Assembly (NCBI GenBank): GCA_964653285.1 | Contig: CAZZEX010000103.1 | Span: 1 to 17,902, forward strand | Direction of reading: 5' to 3' | DNA: 17,902 bases | Source of the DNA: CAZZEX01 sp964653285 | GTDB taxonomy: Bacteria; Chloroflexota; Anaerolineae; B4-G1 | Shown here: positions 1-5,915 of the stretch, piece by piece | How positions within the stretch are numbered: position 1 is the stretch's first letter | Layout of the letters: each line of letters opens with the position of its first letter | Notes under the pieces: generated by a model | Told to the model about the DNA's origin: nothing | The model's input: only the letters and a program-made list of their open reading frames with translations | The model's database searches: none | Translations under genes and position numbers: made by a program

Positions 1-620
1 AGCAGATGGAGATGGCGGGCGACTACCCGGACATCCTCATCGGCTGCGTCGGCGGTGGCAGCAACTTCGCCGGCCTCTTCCTGCCCTTCCTGAAGGACAA
101 GTTAGACGGCACCAAGCCAGACCTGCGGGTCATCAACGTGGAGTCCACCGCCTGCCCCAGCCTGACGCGAGGCATCTACGCCTACGACTGGGGCGACACG
201 GCCAAAACGGGGCCGGTGGTGAAGATGCATACCGTAGGCCACGGGTTCATCCCCGCCCCCGTTCACGCGGGAGGGCTGCGCTACCACGGCATGGCGCCCA
301 TCATCTGCCGCCTGCTGGAGGATGGCTTCGTCGAAGCCCGTGCCTATCACCAGAATGAGGTCTTTGACGCGGCCCAGAGTTTCGCCCGGTACGAAGGCTT
401 CATCGTGGCCCCGGAGACGGCCCACGCCGTCAAAGCCGTCTACGACGAAGCCATGGCCTGCAGGGAATCGGGCGAGTCGAAGGTCATCCTCTTCAACAAC
501 AGCGGTCACGGCCATTTCGACCTGGCGGCCTACGACGCTTACCATCGCAAGGAACTCCCGGACTACGAGCTCGAGGAAGAGAAGATACAGCAAGCCCTGA
601 CAGAACTGCCCCAGGTCTAA
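1..620 (+). CDS. trpB: TrpB2-type tryptophan synthase beta chain, 5'-truncated by window edge
   Basis: This is the C-terminal part (about 205 residues) of a PLP-dependent tryptophan synthase beta-like enzyme. The frame is open from base 3 and the true start lies outside the window. Two hallmarks are visible. GCVGGGSNFAG, near the left end, is the glycine-rich loop that binds the PLP phosphate. FNNSGHGHFDL, near the C terminus, holds the serine that contacts the pyridine ring. The wording GGGSNFAG with SGHGHFD and the acidic tail ELEEEKIQQAL fits the TrpB2 subgroup rather than canonical TrpB1. Full TrpB2 proteins are roughly 430-460 residues, so the PLP-lysine half is missing here. Known role: condensation of indole with serine to give tryptophan, often without a TrpA partner for this subgroup. 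No other trp gene is in view. The family call is strong; the TrpB2 subgroup call is from recall. Confidence 0.88.
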   Translation, partial: QMEMAGDYPDILIGCVGGGSNFAGLFLPFLKDKLDGTKPDLRVINVESTACPSLTRGIYAYDWGDTAKTGPVVKMHTVGHGFIPAPVHAGGLRYHGMAPIICRLLEDGFVEARAYHQNEVFDAAQSFARYEGFIVAPETAHAVKAVYDEAMACRESGESKVILFNNSGHGHFDLAAYDAYHRKELPDYELEEEKIQQALTELPQV

Positions 621-705
621 GTAGACAAGTACATAAGGAAACGAGTAGACAAGGGGGATGTCTTCCTTGTCTACTTGTCTACTTGCCCACTTGCCTACCT
701 GCCAC
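621..705. repeat. Octameric tandem repeat tract with opposed arms
   Basis: Between the trpB stop and the ttuB promoter lie degenerate 8-nt units. The left arm has GTAGACAA at 621 and 645, with related units between them. The right arm has CTTGTCTA at 666 and 674, then CTTGCCCA at 682, CTTGCCTA at 690 and CCTGCCA at 698. The arms are reverse complements: 644-654 pairs perfectly with 665-675, forming an 11-bp stem around a 10-nt loop. No T-run follows, so a rho-independent terminator is not supported. The tract resembles the heptamer tracts elsewhere in the window. Confidence 0.75.
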
Positions 706-718
706 TTCCGTGTACAAT
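691..718 (+). promoter_or_regulatory. Candidate sigma70-like promoter of ttuBA
   Basis: TTGCCT (691-696), a 16-nt spacer and TACAAT (713-718) resemble -35 and -10 boxes, at 4/6 and 5/6 matches to consensus. The -35 lies inside the last good octamer of the upstream repeat. Transcription would begin near 725, giving a leader of about 20 nt before the ATG at 746. This is inferred from sequence only. Confidence 0.4.
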
Positions 719-745
719 CGAAGCGTCAATGAGATGGTGGTGTGT

Positions 746-934
746 ATGAGGATCATTTACCGCGACAAAGAGTGGGAACTGCACGGGCGGCGGCGAGTGC
801 GGGACGCGATCAAGGAGGTCGGGCTTATCCCCCACGCGGTACTCGCCGCCCGCGATGGCAGACTGCTCACCGAAGACGTGACGCTGGATGAAGGCGATGA
901 GGTCAAACTCATCGCCGTGACCTCAGGCGGCTAG
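746..934 (+). CDS. ttuB: TtuB-like ubiquitin-fold sulfur carrier (MoaD/ThiS family)
   Basis: The product is 62 residues and ends in SGG. A terminal Gly-Gly is the hallmark of ThiS/MoaD/TtuB carriers, which are adenylated and then thiocarboxylated to hold sulfur. The start MRIIYRDKEWEL, the middle VLAARDGRLLTED and the acidic DEGDEVKLIAVTSGG end match the layout of Thermus TtuB (about 65 residues, as recalled). I chose the ATG at 746, which has a weak GGTGG at 736-740. An in-frame ATG at 734 and a longer frame from 683 would add a non-conserved tail encoded partly by the repeat tract. The ttuA reading frame begins at the stop codon. That pairing points to tRNA thiolation rather than thiamine or molybdopterin synthesis. 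ThiS or MoaD remains possible from sequence alone, but the context favours TtuB. Confidence 0.82.
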   Translation: MRIIYRDKEWELHGRRRVRDAIKEVGLIPHAVLAARDGRLLTEDVTLDEGDEVKLIAVTSGG

Positions 935-936
935 TG

Positions 937-1863
937 ATGAAGTGTCACAAGTGCGGCCGTCCAGCCGTGTTCAACATGCGCCAGCACAAACTGGCGCTCT
1001 GTGAGGTTCACTACCCGGAGTGGTTCGTCGCCCAGACCCAGCGCGCCATCGAGAAGTACCGCATGTTCGACCCCGACGACCGTGTGCTGGTGGCAGTCTC
1101 CGGCGGAAAGGACAGCCTCAGCCTATGGGACGTGCTGCTGCGGCTGGGCTACCGGGCCGACGGGCTGTACATTGACCTGGGGATTGACGGTTACTCTGCC
1201 GCCTCACGCGAGAAAGTCGAGCAGTTTGCGGCACAGCGGCCCAACGCTCGCTTCATCGTGGTGGACATCGAGGCCGAGTACGGGGAAACGCTGCCGGAGG
1301 TGGCGCGGCGGGTGCGTCGCGGACATAGCAAACCCTGCTCTGTCTGCGGGCTGGTCAAGCGTCACGTGATGAACCGTATCGCCCACGACGGCGGCTACGA
1401 CCTGCTCGCCACCGGTCACAACCTGGACGACGAAGTGGCGGTGCTCTTCGGCAACGTGCTCCACTGGCAGACGGGCTACATCGCCCGCCAGGCCCCGGTG
1501 CTGCCAGCCAATCGCGAGGGGTTGGCCCGCAAGGTCAAACCCTTTTGCCGCTTCTACGAGCGGGAGACGGCCGCCTACACGCTCATCACCGGTATTGACT
1601 ACATCTACGACGAGTGCCCCCACGCCGTCGGCGCGACCAGCCTGCGCCACAAGGGAATCTTGAACCAGATGGAGGAGGAATCGCCCGGAACAAAGTTGCA
1701 GTTCTACCTGGGATTCCTACGGGCGCGGAGGGACGGGTTCTTCTCCGAGCAGGCCGAGGAGGTGGAACTGCACCCCTGCTCCAACTGCGGCCAGCCGACC
1801 AGTGCGCCGGGGCTGTGTGCATTCTGTCGTCTGTGGAGAGAACCGACGGAAGCGAGGGGCTGA
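937..1863 (+). CDS. ttuA: TtuA-type tRNA-5-methyluridine-54 2-sulfurtransferase
   Basis: A 308-residue protein of the TtcA/TtuA/Ncs6 class. Domains in order: an N-terminal zinc site (C3, C6, C22, H25), a PP-loop SGGKDS at 55-60 that adenylates the tRNA uridine, and three cysteines C134, C137 and C227 placed like the [4Fe-4S] ligands of TtuA. A C-terminal zinc site (C281, C284, C294, C297) follows. TATGHNLDDE-like text appears at 158-166 (ATGHNLDDE). The two zinc fingers separate it from TtcA, which lacks them. It takes sulfur from the thiocarboxylated carrier encoded just upstream to make 2-thio-ribothymidine at position 54, which stabilises tRNA at high temperature. The ATG at 937 lies 2 nt after the ttuB stop, behind AGGCGG at 925-930. 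A GTG at 934 overlapping the TAG is an alternative start. The assignment is strong from motifs plus the partner gene. Confidence 0.9.
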   Translation: MKCHKCGRPAVFNMRQHKLALCEVHYPEWFVAQTQRAIEKYRMFDPDDRVLVAVSGGKDSLSLWDVLLRLGYRADGLYIDLGIDGYSAASREKVEQFAAQRPNARFIVVDIEAEYGETLPEVARRVRRGHSKPCSVCGLVKRHVMNRIAHDGGYDLLATGHNLDDEVAVLFGNVLHWQTGYIARQAPVLPANREGLARKVKPFCRFYERETAAYTLITGIDYIYDECPHAVGATSLRHKGILNQMEEESPGTKLQFYLGFLRARRDGFFSEQAEEVELHPCSNCGQPTSAPGLCAFCRLWREPTEARG

Positions 1864-1880
1864 GCTGGCGATGGGTGCTC

Positions 1881-1897
1881 GATACTGGATACTGGAT
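1881..1897. repeat. CTGGATA heptamer repeat, left flank
   Basis: GATACTGGATACTGGAT reads as slightly more than two 7-nt units. It fills most of the 33-bp gap between the converging ttuA and phospholipase-like genes. The same unit in opposite orientation lies beyond the other end of the phospholipase-like gene (2670-2690). Confidence 0.7.
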
Positions 1898-2646
1898 TAC
1901 GCCCACAAACGTGGTACCGTTTCCAGAGACCGCTGGGTCGCGGCATGGATGTACGGCTCGACACCTCCCCCGTCGTGGATCAAGGCCACGGCATCCTCCC
2001 AGTGTACGTCGTGTTGATGGCGTACCGCTTGTATCTCCGCGCTCGTTTTCCCTCCGCGTTTGAGCACCTCGAAATATGACGCGGGCGTGTTGCCATTCAT
2101 CACGTGCTCTTTGACGATACCCCACATCGCTTGAAAAGCATCGTGCGGGACGTGCGTCAGCACGTCGGGTATCGGAGCATCATTCAACGCCGAGACGATG
2201 GCTGGAAAGTCAACCAACATCTTGCTACTCAAAACGTCGAACGCTGTCATTACGACCTCTCCCGGCACAGGCAGATCAACCAACGATGGTACCCCCAGCG
2301 CAAGTAGCATATTCCAACTGAATAGCTTCCAGGCCTCGTCCGACGCCAGGTGACAAAGGTACCCCGCAACAAACGCCTGCTCTCTCCCAGTCAGCTCACT
2401 CCATGGACGAAGCAGTAAGCCGTCGAGTTGGTTCAAGAAATTGGCACAACTTCTGTTGAACGCATCAACACCATCCTCGTCCAAACGTCCCACGAAGTGC
2501 GTCCTGCGCCGGTCAATGTTACTGAAGCTATTCACGTCAACCAGCACACAGCCAAGCAAGAAAGAGCCATAGTCCGTTGGATCGAACTGCTGCAACTGCA
2601 CAAAAACACGCTCACCGATGACTAAGTGAGTGACCAGTGGCGCCAT
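1897..2646 (-). CDS. Zinc-dependent phospholipase C-like protein (function unproven)
   Basis: A 249-residue protein that opens with MAPLVTHLVIGERVF. This style of start is common in the bacterial Zn_dep_PLPC family, where an early histidine helps bind metal. Candidate metal ligands are H7, D37, H50 and the H99-x3-D103 pair in GYLCHLASDE. Their order and spacing resemble the D...H...HxxxD ligands of classical zinc phospholipase C. A convincing final His/Glu pair is not clear, and there is no signal peptide, so activity is uncertain. The C-terminal half (HVPHDAFQAMWGIVKEHVM) I do not recognise. The start is well set: GGAGGTG lies about 3 nt before the ATG at 2646. The gene stands alone between convergent ttuA and the NYN gene and is bracketed by inverted heptamer repeats. 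It could instead be a conserved hypothetical with only a PLC-like fold. Confidence 0.62.
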   Translation of the reverse strand: MAPLVTHLVIGERVFVQLQQFDPTDYGSFLLGCVLVDVNSFSNIDRRRTHFVGRLDEDGVDAFNRSCANFLNQLDGLLLRPWSELTGREQAFVAGYLCHLASDEAWKLFSWNMLLALGVPSLVDLPVPGEVVMTAFDVLSSKMLVDFPAIVSALNDAPIPDVLTHVPHDAFQAMWGIVKEHVMNGNTPASYFEVLKRGGKTSAEIQAVRHQHDVHWEDAVALIHDGGGVEPYIHAATQRSLETVPRLWA

Positions 2647-2669
2647 TTCACCTCCAATCCAACGCCGAG

Positions 2670-2690
2670 CATCCAGTATCCAGCATCCAG
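2670..2690. repeat. CTGGATA heptamer repeat, right flank (inverted)
   Basis: CATCCAG TATCCAG CATCCAG gives three 7-nt units. On the minus strand they read CTGGATG CTGGATA CTGGATG, so they are inverted relative to the copy at 1881-1897. The tract fills the gap between the stop of the NYN gene and the Shine-Dalgarno of the phospholipase-like gene. Confidence 0.72.
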
Positions 2691-2697
2691 CCCGTCG

Positions 2698-3162
2698 CTA
2701 CTCCCTGTCCCTTCTGCCGAATATATCCAGCCACTCTTCGACCTCTTCTGCCGAAAGATGCACGTCCTCCCCAACGTCAACTGTGCGCGGCGCTCTCAGG
2801 CAAGCAGCGAACTCCTCCGACCGCATCACCCGCGCTCCCCCTGCCTGCGCCGCCGCGATGACCTCGCGATCGGACGTGACCACTGTCAGCCCACGGGGGT
2901 CGCGCGCCCGGCGAACACGCTCGCGCAGGATGCCGTCGGCGACGTGGCCGGTGGAGGCGAAGACGACCTCCACCCCCCCGCCGGAGAGTTCCCAAGAGCG
3001 CCCTCCCGGTAGACCGCGGTCGAACACCACCGTGGCACGCTTGCCCGTGCAAGCGCAGTAGGTCCGCAACCGCGCCACCAATTTGGCCTCGTCGTCCGGG
3101 TCGTCCAGGCGCAGGTCGGGCAGCCGCCCGATGAGATTGTGCCCGTCAATCAAGAGTGGCAT
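2698..3162 (-). CDS. YacP-like NYN-domain (PIN-like) RNase
   Basis: A 154-residue protein. MPLLIDGHNLIG at the start is the NYN/YacP signature (D6, N9). Further acidic residues sit where this fold places its metal site: D48 in VVFDRG, D76 in VADG and D98 in TSDRE. The YacP/Rae1 group are metal-dependent RNases, some acting on translating ribosomes, so a cytoplasmic RNA-processing role is likely. The frame stays open upstream to 3387, but that stretch is antisense to the tRNA gene and contains no protein-like sequence. The ATG at 3162 is right because the DGHN motif normally begins within the first ten residues. The tail (SAEEVEEWLDIFGRR) is a short acidic helix. A minus-strand promoter lies just upstream at 3197-3225. 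The family is clear; the RNA target is unknown. Confidence 0.8.
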   Translation of the reverse strand: MPLLIDGHNLIGRLPDLRLDDPDDEAKLVARLRTYCACTGKRATVVFDRGLPGGRSWELSGGGVEVVFASTGHVADGILRERVRRARDPRGLTVVTSDREVIAAAQAGGARVMRSEEFAACLRAPRTVDVGEDVHLSAEEVEEWLDIFGRRDRE

Positions 3163-3167
3163 ATCCG

Positions 3168-3196
3168 ATGACCAATGAACAAATGACCAACAATAA
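3168..3196. repeat. ATGACCA/ATGAACA heptamer repeat in leader of NYN gene
   Basis: Units ATGACCA (3168), ATGAACA (3175), AATGACCA (3182) and ACAATAA (3190) form an imperfect 7-nt tract. It lies between the predicted -10 and the start codon of the NYN gene, so it would be transcribed as its 5' leader. A similar AATGAAC tract precedes the last gene of the window (17866-17894). Confidence 0.65.
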
Positions 3197-3225
3197 ATTA
3201 TAACATAGATCAAACCGGAAGCCAA
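3197..3225 (-). promoter_or_regulatory. Predicted sigma70-like promoter of the NYN gene
   Basis: On the minus strand TTGGCT (3225-3220), a 17-nt spacer and a perfect TATAAT (3202-3197) precede the ATG at 3162. The predicted start is near 3190, inside the heptamer tract. This promoter is divergent from that of selC. Confidence 0.6.
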
Positions 3226-3259
3226 GATAATGCCGGGCCGCATTTCTGCTTCGACCGAC

Positions 3260-3288
3260 TTGACTAATTGTGCGAGTTGCGCTATCCT
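3260..3288 (+). promoter_or_regulatory. Predicted sigma70-like promoter of selC
   Basis: TTGACT (3260-3265), a 17-nt spacer and TATCCT (3283-3288). A transcript would start near 3295, about 6 nt before the mature tRNA 5' end, as expected for a lone tRNA gene. The -35 is 5/6 and the -10 is 4/6 to consensus. Confidence 0.65.
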
Positions 3289-3300
3289 TGAGTTAAACAT

Positions 3301-3399
3301 GGGGGTGGTTGGGGCCCGGTGGCTTCCCCGGTCTTCAAAACCGGTGGCGGGTCGCGCAGAGCGGGCCGCGGTGGGTTCGACTCCCATCCACTCCCGCCA
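3301..3399 (+). tRNA. selC: Selenocysteine tRNA, tRNA-Sec(UCA)
   Basis: The 99-nt sequence folds as a bacterial tRNA-Sec. The acceptor stem has 8 bp (3301-3308 with 3388-3395, one G-U), then G73 and an encoded CCA (3397-3399). The D stem can form 6 bp (3311-3316 with 3321-3326, two G-U) with a 4-nt loop. The anticodon stem is 3328-3332 with 3340-3344 and has the loop CTTCAAA, so the anticodon is TCA at 3335-3337. The long variable arm (about 3346-3370) has a 9-position stem with one G-G mismatch. The T stem is 5 bp around TTCGACT. The 8+5 acceptor/T layout, long D stem, long variable arm and UCA anticodon together are specific to tRNA-Sec. It reads UGA recoded by a SECIS element, after Ser-to-Sec conversion by SelA. 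A suppressor-like tRNA-Ser is unlikely given the 8-bp acceptor. Confidence 0.95.
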
Positions 3400-3412
3400 A
3401 CAAGAAACCAGA

Positions 3413-3445
3413 GCCGCCGAAATTGGTTGGCGGCCCGGTTTTTTT
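3413..3445 (+). terminator. Rho-independent terminator after selC
   Basis: GCCGCCGA (3413-3420) pairs with TTGGCGGC (3427-3434) around a 6-nt loop, with one G-U pair. After CCGG there is a run of seven T (3439-3445). It begins 14 nt after the tRNA CCA end, so it fits a monocistronic selC transcript. Confidence 0.8.
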
Positions 3446-3498
3446 ACGCCACTGCTTCAATACGTAAACATAGCGCGGCTTCCCGCCGCAACTGAATT

Positions 3499-3550
3499 TG
3501 GGGACGCAGATGCACGCAGATTTTCGCAGGTAAAAACAGAAAAATCAGCG
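3499..3550. repeat. Dispersed-repeat-like ACGCAGAT element with inverted ends
   Basis: ACGCAGATGC then ACGCAGATTTTCGCAGG gives a short tandem pattern. CGCAGATTTT (3515-3524) is an imperfect inverted copy (one mismatch) of AAAATCAGCG (3541-3550). This wording matches short intergenic repeats I recall from many bacterial genomes, but no second copy is in this window. Its right end overlaps the stop codon of the prsW-like gene. The rest of the gap (3446-3498) shows only a small GCGG/CCGC hairpin. Confidence 0.45.
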
Positions 3551-4546
3551 TGAACTCGCCATCTCCCTTACCTGCCTGCGCAATTGCACGACGTGCGCCT
3601 GGGTATCCTCCTCCGCAGGGAAATGAGTCAGACGACACTTGTTGAAAGCCAGTTCCGCTGCCAGGCGGTAGTAGCGGCCCAGGTTCCACCAGTGCCTGAA
3701 ATCACCACCGAACAACACGTTCGCCCGCACTGCCACCCGCCTGACGTAGGAGCACACCACATCGTAATCATCCTGGCTCAACGTGCCTAGTTCGACCTCG
3801 TCAGCCAGGAAGGTAGCGATCCAGCGCTGCTCCCGCACCGAGGTCCAGATCATCACAGCAAGCAGGATCAACACGCCGCCCCAGTCTGAAGCAAAAGTGA
3901 TCAGACAGGGCCACCACAACTCAGCACCCAACGTCACGCTGCCGTTGTGGATGCCGTGGGCTGTCATCCCCAGCAGCAGGCCCGCGATGGGTGCGCCGAC
4001 CTTCACCGGCCAGTTGGGCGAGGTGCGCGCTAGCGCCAACCCCAGCCCGGTCAGGCCGGTGAACAGGGCATGGTTGAGGCCGAAGAGAAAAGTGCGCAAT
4101 ATCGTCAGCAAAGCGAGCCCACCCAGACCGGCTTCCATAAACCCTATGGCGAGATAAAGCGTGTTTTCTACAGCAGCGAAGCCGAACCCCACCAGCCCGC
4201 CGTAGATGATGCCATCGAGAGGGCTGTCAATCTCCTTGCGGAAGAAGAGCAACAGGAGCAGCAACGCCATCCCCTTGAAAATCTCCTCAGCGATTGGGGC
4301 AACCACCGTCGCCCCAACCAAATCGGCGGCTATCGGCTCTACGAAGTAGAAAATGGGGATGTTCAGAACAGATTCGGTGATGATGGAGAAGATGATAGCC
4401 GGGACCGCGCCCCACAGGAAGGCGGCGATCAGCAGGCCCAGCGGCTCCTTCTCATAGCGGTCGAACCACCACAGGATGAGCGCGTAGATGACCATCGGCA
4501 GGATGCCGACGGCGAGAATGAGGAGCATGCCGATCAAAATCCCCAT
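3545..4546 (-). CDS. PrsW-family intramembrane metalloprotease
   Basis: A 333-residue polytopic membrane protein with about seven or eight hydrophobic segments in residues 1-235, then a soluble C-terminal tail of about 100 residues. The PrsW/CPBP-type motifs are present: the EExxK box APIAEEIFKG (E87, E88, K91), GFGFAAVEN (E127), H159 in LNHALFTG, and TAHGIHN (H197, H200). In this family the glutamates and histidines bind zinc and cut a membrane-bound substrate, for example an anti-sigma factor in Bacillus. No anti-sigma factor is nearby, so the substrate is unknown. The start ATG at 4546 follows AGGGGT about 5 nt upstream and lies 9 nt after the stop of a small upstream frame, which suggests coupling. 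The C-terminal residues MASSR run into the dispersed repeat at 3499-3550. The family call is strong. Confidence 0.85.
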   Translation of the reverse strand: MGILIGMLLILAVGILPMVIYALILWWFDRYEKEPLGLLIAAFLWGAVPAIIFSIITESVLNIPIFYFVEPIAADLVGATVVAPIAEEIFKGMALLLLLLFFRKEIDSPLDGIIYGGLVGFGFAAVENTLYLAIGFMEAGLGGLALLTILRTFLFGLNHALFTGLTGLGLALARTSPNWPVKVGAPIAGLLLGMTAHGIHNGSVTLGAELWWPCLITFASDWGGVLILLAVMIWTSVREQRWIATFLADEVELGTLSQDDYDVVCSYVRRVAVRANVLFGGDFRHWWNLGRYYRLAAELAFNKCRLTHFPAEEDTQAHVVQLRRQVREMASSR

Positions 4547-4555
4547 ACCAGACCC

Positions 4556-4747
4556 CTACCTTCGCAGGCAGATCAGCACAGTGAGCCACACCGCCGTCAC
4601 ACCCAACGTCAGGCAGAGCGAGGCGATCCTCAAAAGCCGCAACTCGCTCGCGACCACGCGCTCGCACACCGACCGGCTGGCCTCCGACGAGCGGAGGTTG
4701 AGCCGTGATCCAGTTCCGGCCTGCCCATCACAGCGGCCATCATGCAC
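4556..4747 (-). CDS. Possible small membrane protein, or frameshifted remnant
   Basis: A frame of 63 codons from a GTG at 4747 (no ATG) ends 9 nt before the prsW-like ATG. The last 25 or so residues (LCLTLGVTAVWLTVLICL) form one clear transmembrane helix preceded by a charged stretch (SVCERVVASELRLLR). Codons in that part are GC-rich at third positions, like the neighbours. The first 15 residues look poor, whereas another frame just upstream reads HPLLAEALEAAVCMMAA. A frameshift joining the two is therefore plausible. I do not recognise a family. Treat it as a doubtful gene. Confidence 0.3.
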   Translation of the reverse strand: MHDGRCDGQAGTGSRLNLRSSEASRSVCERVVASELRLLRIASLCLTLGVTAVWLTVLICLRR

Positions 4748-4797
4748 ACTGCGGCCTCCAGCGCCTCAGCCAGCAGCGGGTGGTCAGAGGCGCGGGG

Positions 4798-5016
4798 CTA
4801 TGGCAGCCACGGTTGGACGTTCCAGGTGTCGGAGGCTTCGTCGTAGGCCAGGGTGAAGCGGCGCCCGTCAGCCGCGCGGACGCGGAAGGTTGGTCCTGCC
4901 GGCGTGCGCCATTGCCGTTCAATCTCCTCTACCCCTACCTGTTCCCCCCCCCAGAGGAAGGCACGCGGCCGTTCAGGGTAGCGGTAGCCAGCGTAGCACT
5001 CGACGGTAGCGGCCAT
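4798..5016 (-). CDS. Small conserved hypothetical protein
   Basis: A 72-residue protein starting MAATVECYAGYRYPERPRAF and ending DEASDTWNVQPWLP. The ATG at 5016 begins 5 nt after the galU-like stop, so the two are probably co-transcribed and coupled. A longer frame would overlap galU and is not needed. The pattern (short beta-strands, RTPAGPTFRVRAADGRRFTL, many aromatic and Arg residues, no membrane segment or signal) looks like a compact beta-rich soluble protein. I recall similar short proteins from Chloroflexota annotated only as domains of unknown function. I cannot name a function. Codon use is like that of the neighbours, and that makes it a likely real gene. Confidence 0.65.
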   Translation of the reverse strand: MAATVECYAGYRYPERPRAFLWGGEQVGVEEIERQWRTPAGPTFRVRAADGRRFTLAYDEASDTWNVQPWLP

Positions 5017-5021
5017 CACGA

Positions 5022-5882
5022 TCACAACTCGAGCGAGTGAAGGTATCCGATCAATCCATCCCGCATGTCGTCGCGCCGGAGGGTCACCTCGATGCAAGCC
5101 TTCAATTGGCGCAATGGGTCGCCAGCGGCCAGCCACAAGCCCTCAATGGGCTGCACGACGACGGACGAGCGAGCGGCCAGCCGGTCCACTGCATCAGCGA
5201 TCCAGAGTTCGCCCCCTTTCCCTAACTCCGAGCCATGCAGCACGTCGAACAGTTCCGGCGTGAAGATGAAGTGGCCAATCTGCACCCAGTTGGACGGGGC
5301 GGTGCCTGGCTCAGGCTTCTCAACGATGCGCGCCATCTCGTTGTCGGAGCCAGGCTTCAGTTCGATGCAGCCGTACAGATGCATCTCCTCGTCCGGGACG
5401 CGCTGCGTGGCCACGACGGCCGCCGGCTGGAACCGGTTGAACGCGTCGAGCATCTGTTGCGGCACCGGCACGTCAGCGATGATGATGTCGTCGCCGAACA
5501 TGTAATAGAACGGCTCGCCAGGGGTCAGCCAGGGGCAAGCAGCCAGGGCCGGTGAGCCGTTGCCGTAGGGAAGGGTCTTGGACTGGCACACGAAAACGAT
5601 GTCGGCCATACGGGAGATGCGCCGCATCTCCTCCAGCAGTTCCAGTTTGCCCGACTCCTCCAGATGTCGCTCCAGGTCAAGGCTGGGCGCAAAGTGACGC
5701 TGGACCACTTCGCTACCTCCACGCACAACGACGATGATCTCGGTGATGCCCGCCACCACCAGGCTTTCCACGTGATACTGGATCAGCGGGATGCCGGCGA
5801 TGGGGAACATCTCTTTAGGAACCACTTTCGACGCTGGTAGGAAGCGGGTGCCGTAGCCAGCAATGGTGATGACACCTTTCAT
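5022..5882 (-). CDS. galU: GalU-type UTP-glucose-1-phosphate uridylyltransferase
   Basis: A 286-residue nucleotidyltransferase, the normal GalU length. MKGVITIAGYGTRFLPASKVVPKEMFPI at 1-28 holds the nucleotide-binding GxGTRFLP loop and the PKEM lysine. FGDD at 129-132 is the metal/nucleotide site, VEKP at 187-190 carries the second conserved lysine, and IGHFIFTPELF at 202-212 is the usual downstream strand. The canonical GLGHAV stretch is replaced by YGNGSPAL (106-113), so the base or sugar specificity could differ (UTP/glucose, or another NTP/sugar). It supplies activated sugar for the glycan locus and for the epimerases upstream in the transcript. SD-like GAGGT lies about 10 nt before the ATG. 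A heptamer tract separates it from the wecA-like gene. The enzyme class is strong; the exact substrate is unproven. Confidence 0.82.
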   Translation of the reverse strand: MKGVITIAGYGTRFLPASKVVPKEMFPIAGIPLIQYHVESLVVAGITEIIVVVRGGSEVVQRHFAPSLDLERHLEESGKLELLEEMRRISRMADIVFVCQSKTLPYGNGSPALAACPWLTPGEPFYYMFGDDIIIADVPVPQQMLDAFNRFQPAAVVATQRVPDEEMHLYGCIELKPGSDNEMARIVEKPEPGTAPSNWVQIGHFIFTPELFDVLHGSELGKGGELWIADAVDRLAARSSVVVQPIEGLWLAAGDPLRQLKACIEVTLRRDDMRDGLIGYLHSLEL

Positions 5883-5915
5883 AATTTTACGAACCTCGAT
5901 CCTTGTTTCTCAACG

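Noticed and set aside
102..593. Long frame antisense to trpB
   Set aside because: It is a shadow of a GC-rich coding gene. The sense strand has clear TrpB motifs.
644..675. Rho-independent terminator after trpB
   Set aside because: There is a stem, but it is not GC-rich and has no following T-run.
621..705. CRISPR array
   Set aside because: The units are 8 nt, contiguous and degenerate, with no spacers. No cas gene is present.
3163..3387. N-terminal extension of the NYN protein by 75 residues
   Set aside because: It is antisense to the tRNA-Sec gene and promoter. It contains no domain, and the DGHN motif fixes the start at 3162.
4070..4708. 212-codon plus-strand frame opposite prsW
   Set aside because: Its low-complexity EEEQQEQQR and DHRQDADGENEE style is typical of an antisense read of a membrane protein.
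4798..5016. Selenocysteine or stop readthrough linking the small protein to the frame beyond its stop
   Set aside because: The stop is TAG, not TGA, and there is no SECIS-like hairpin evident. A frameshifted separate gene is simpler.
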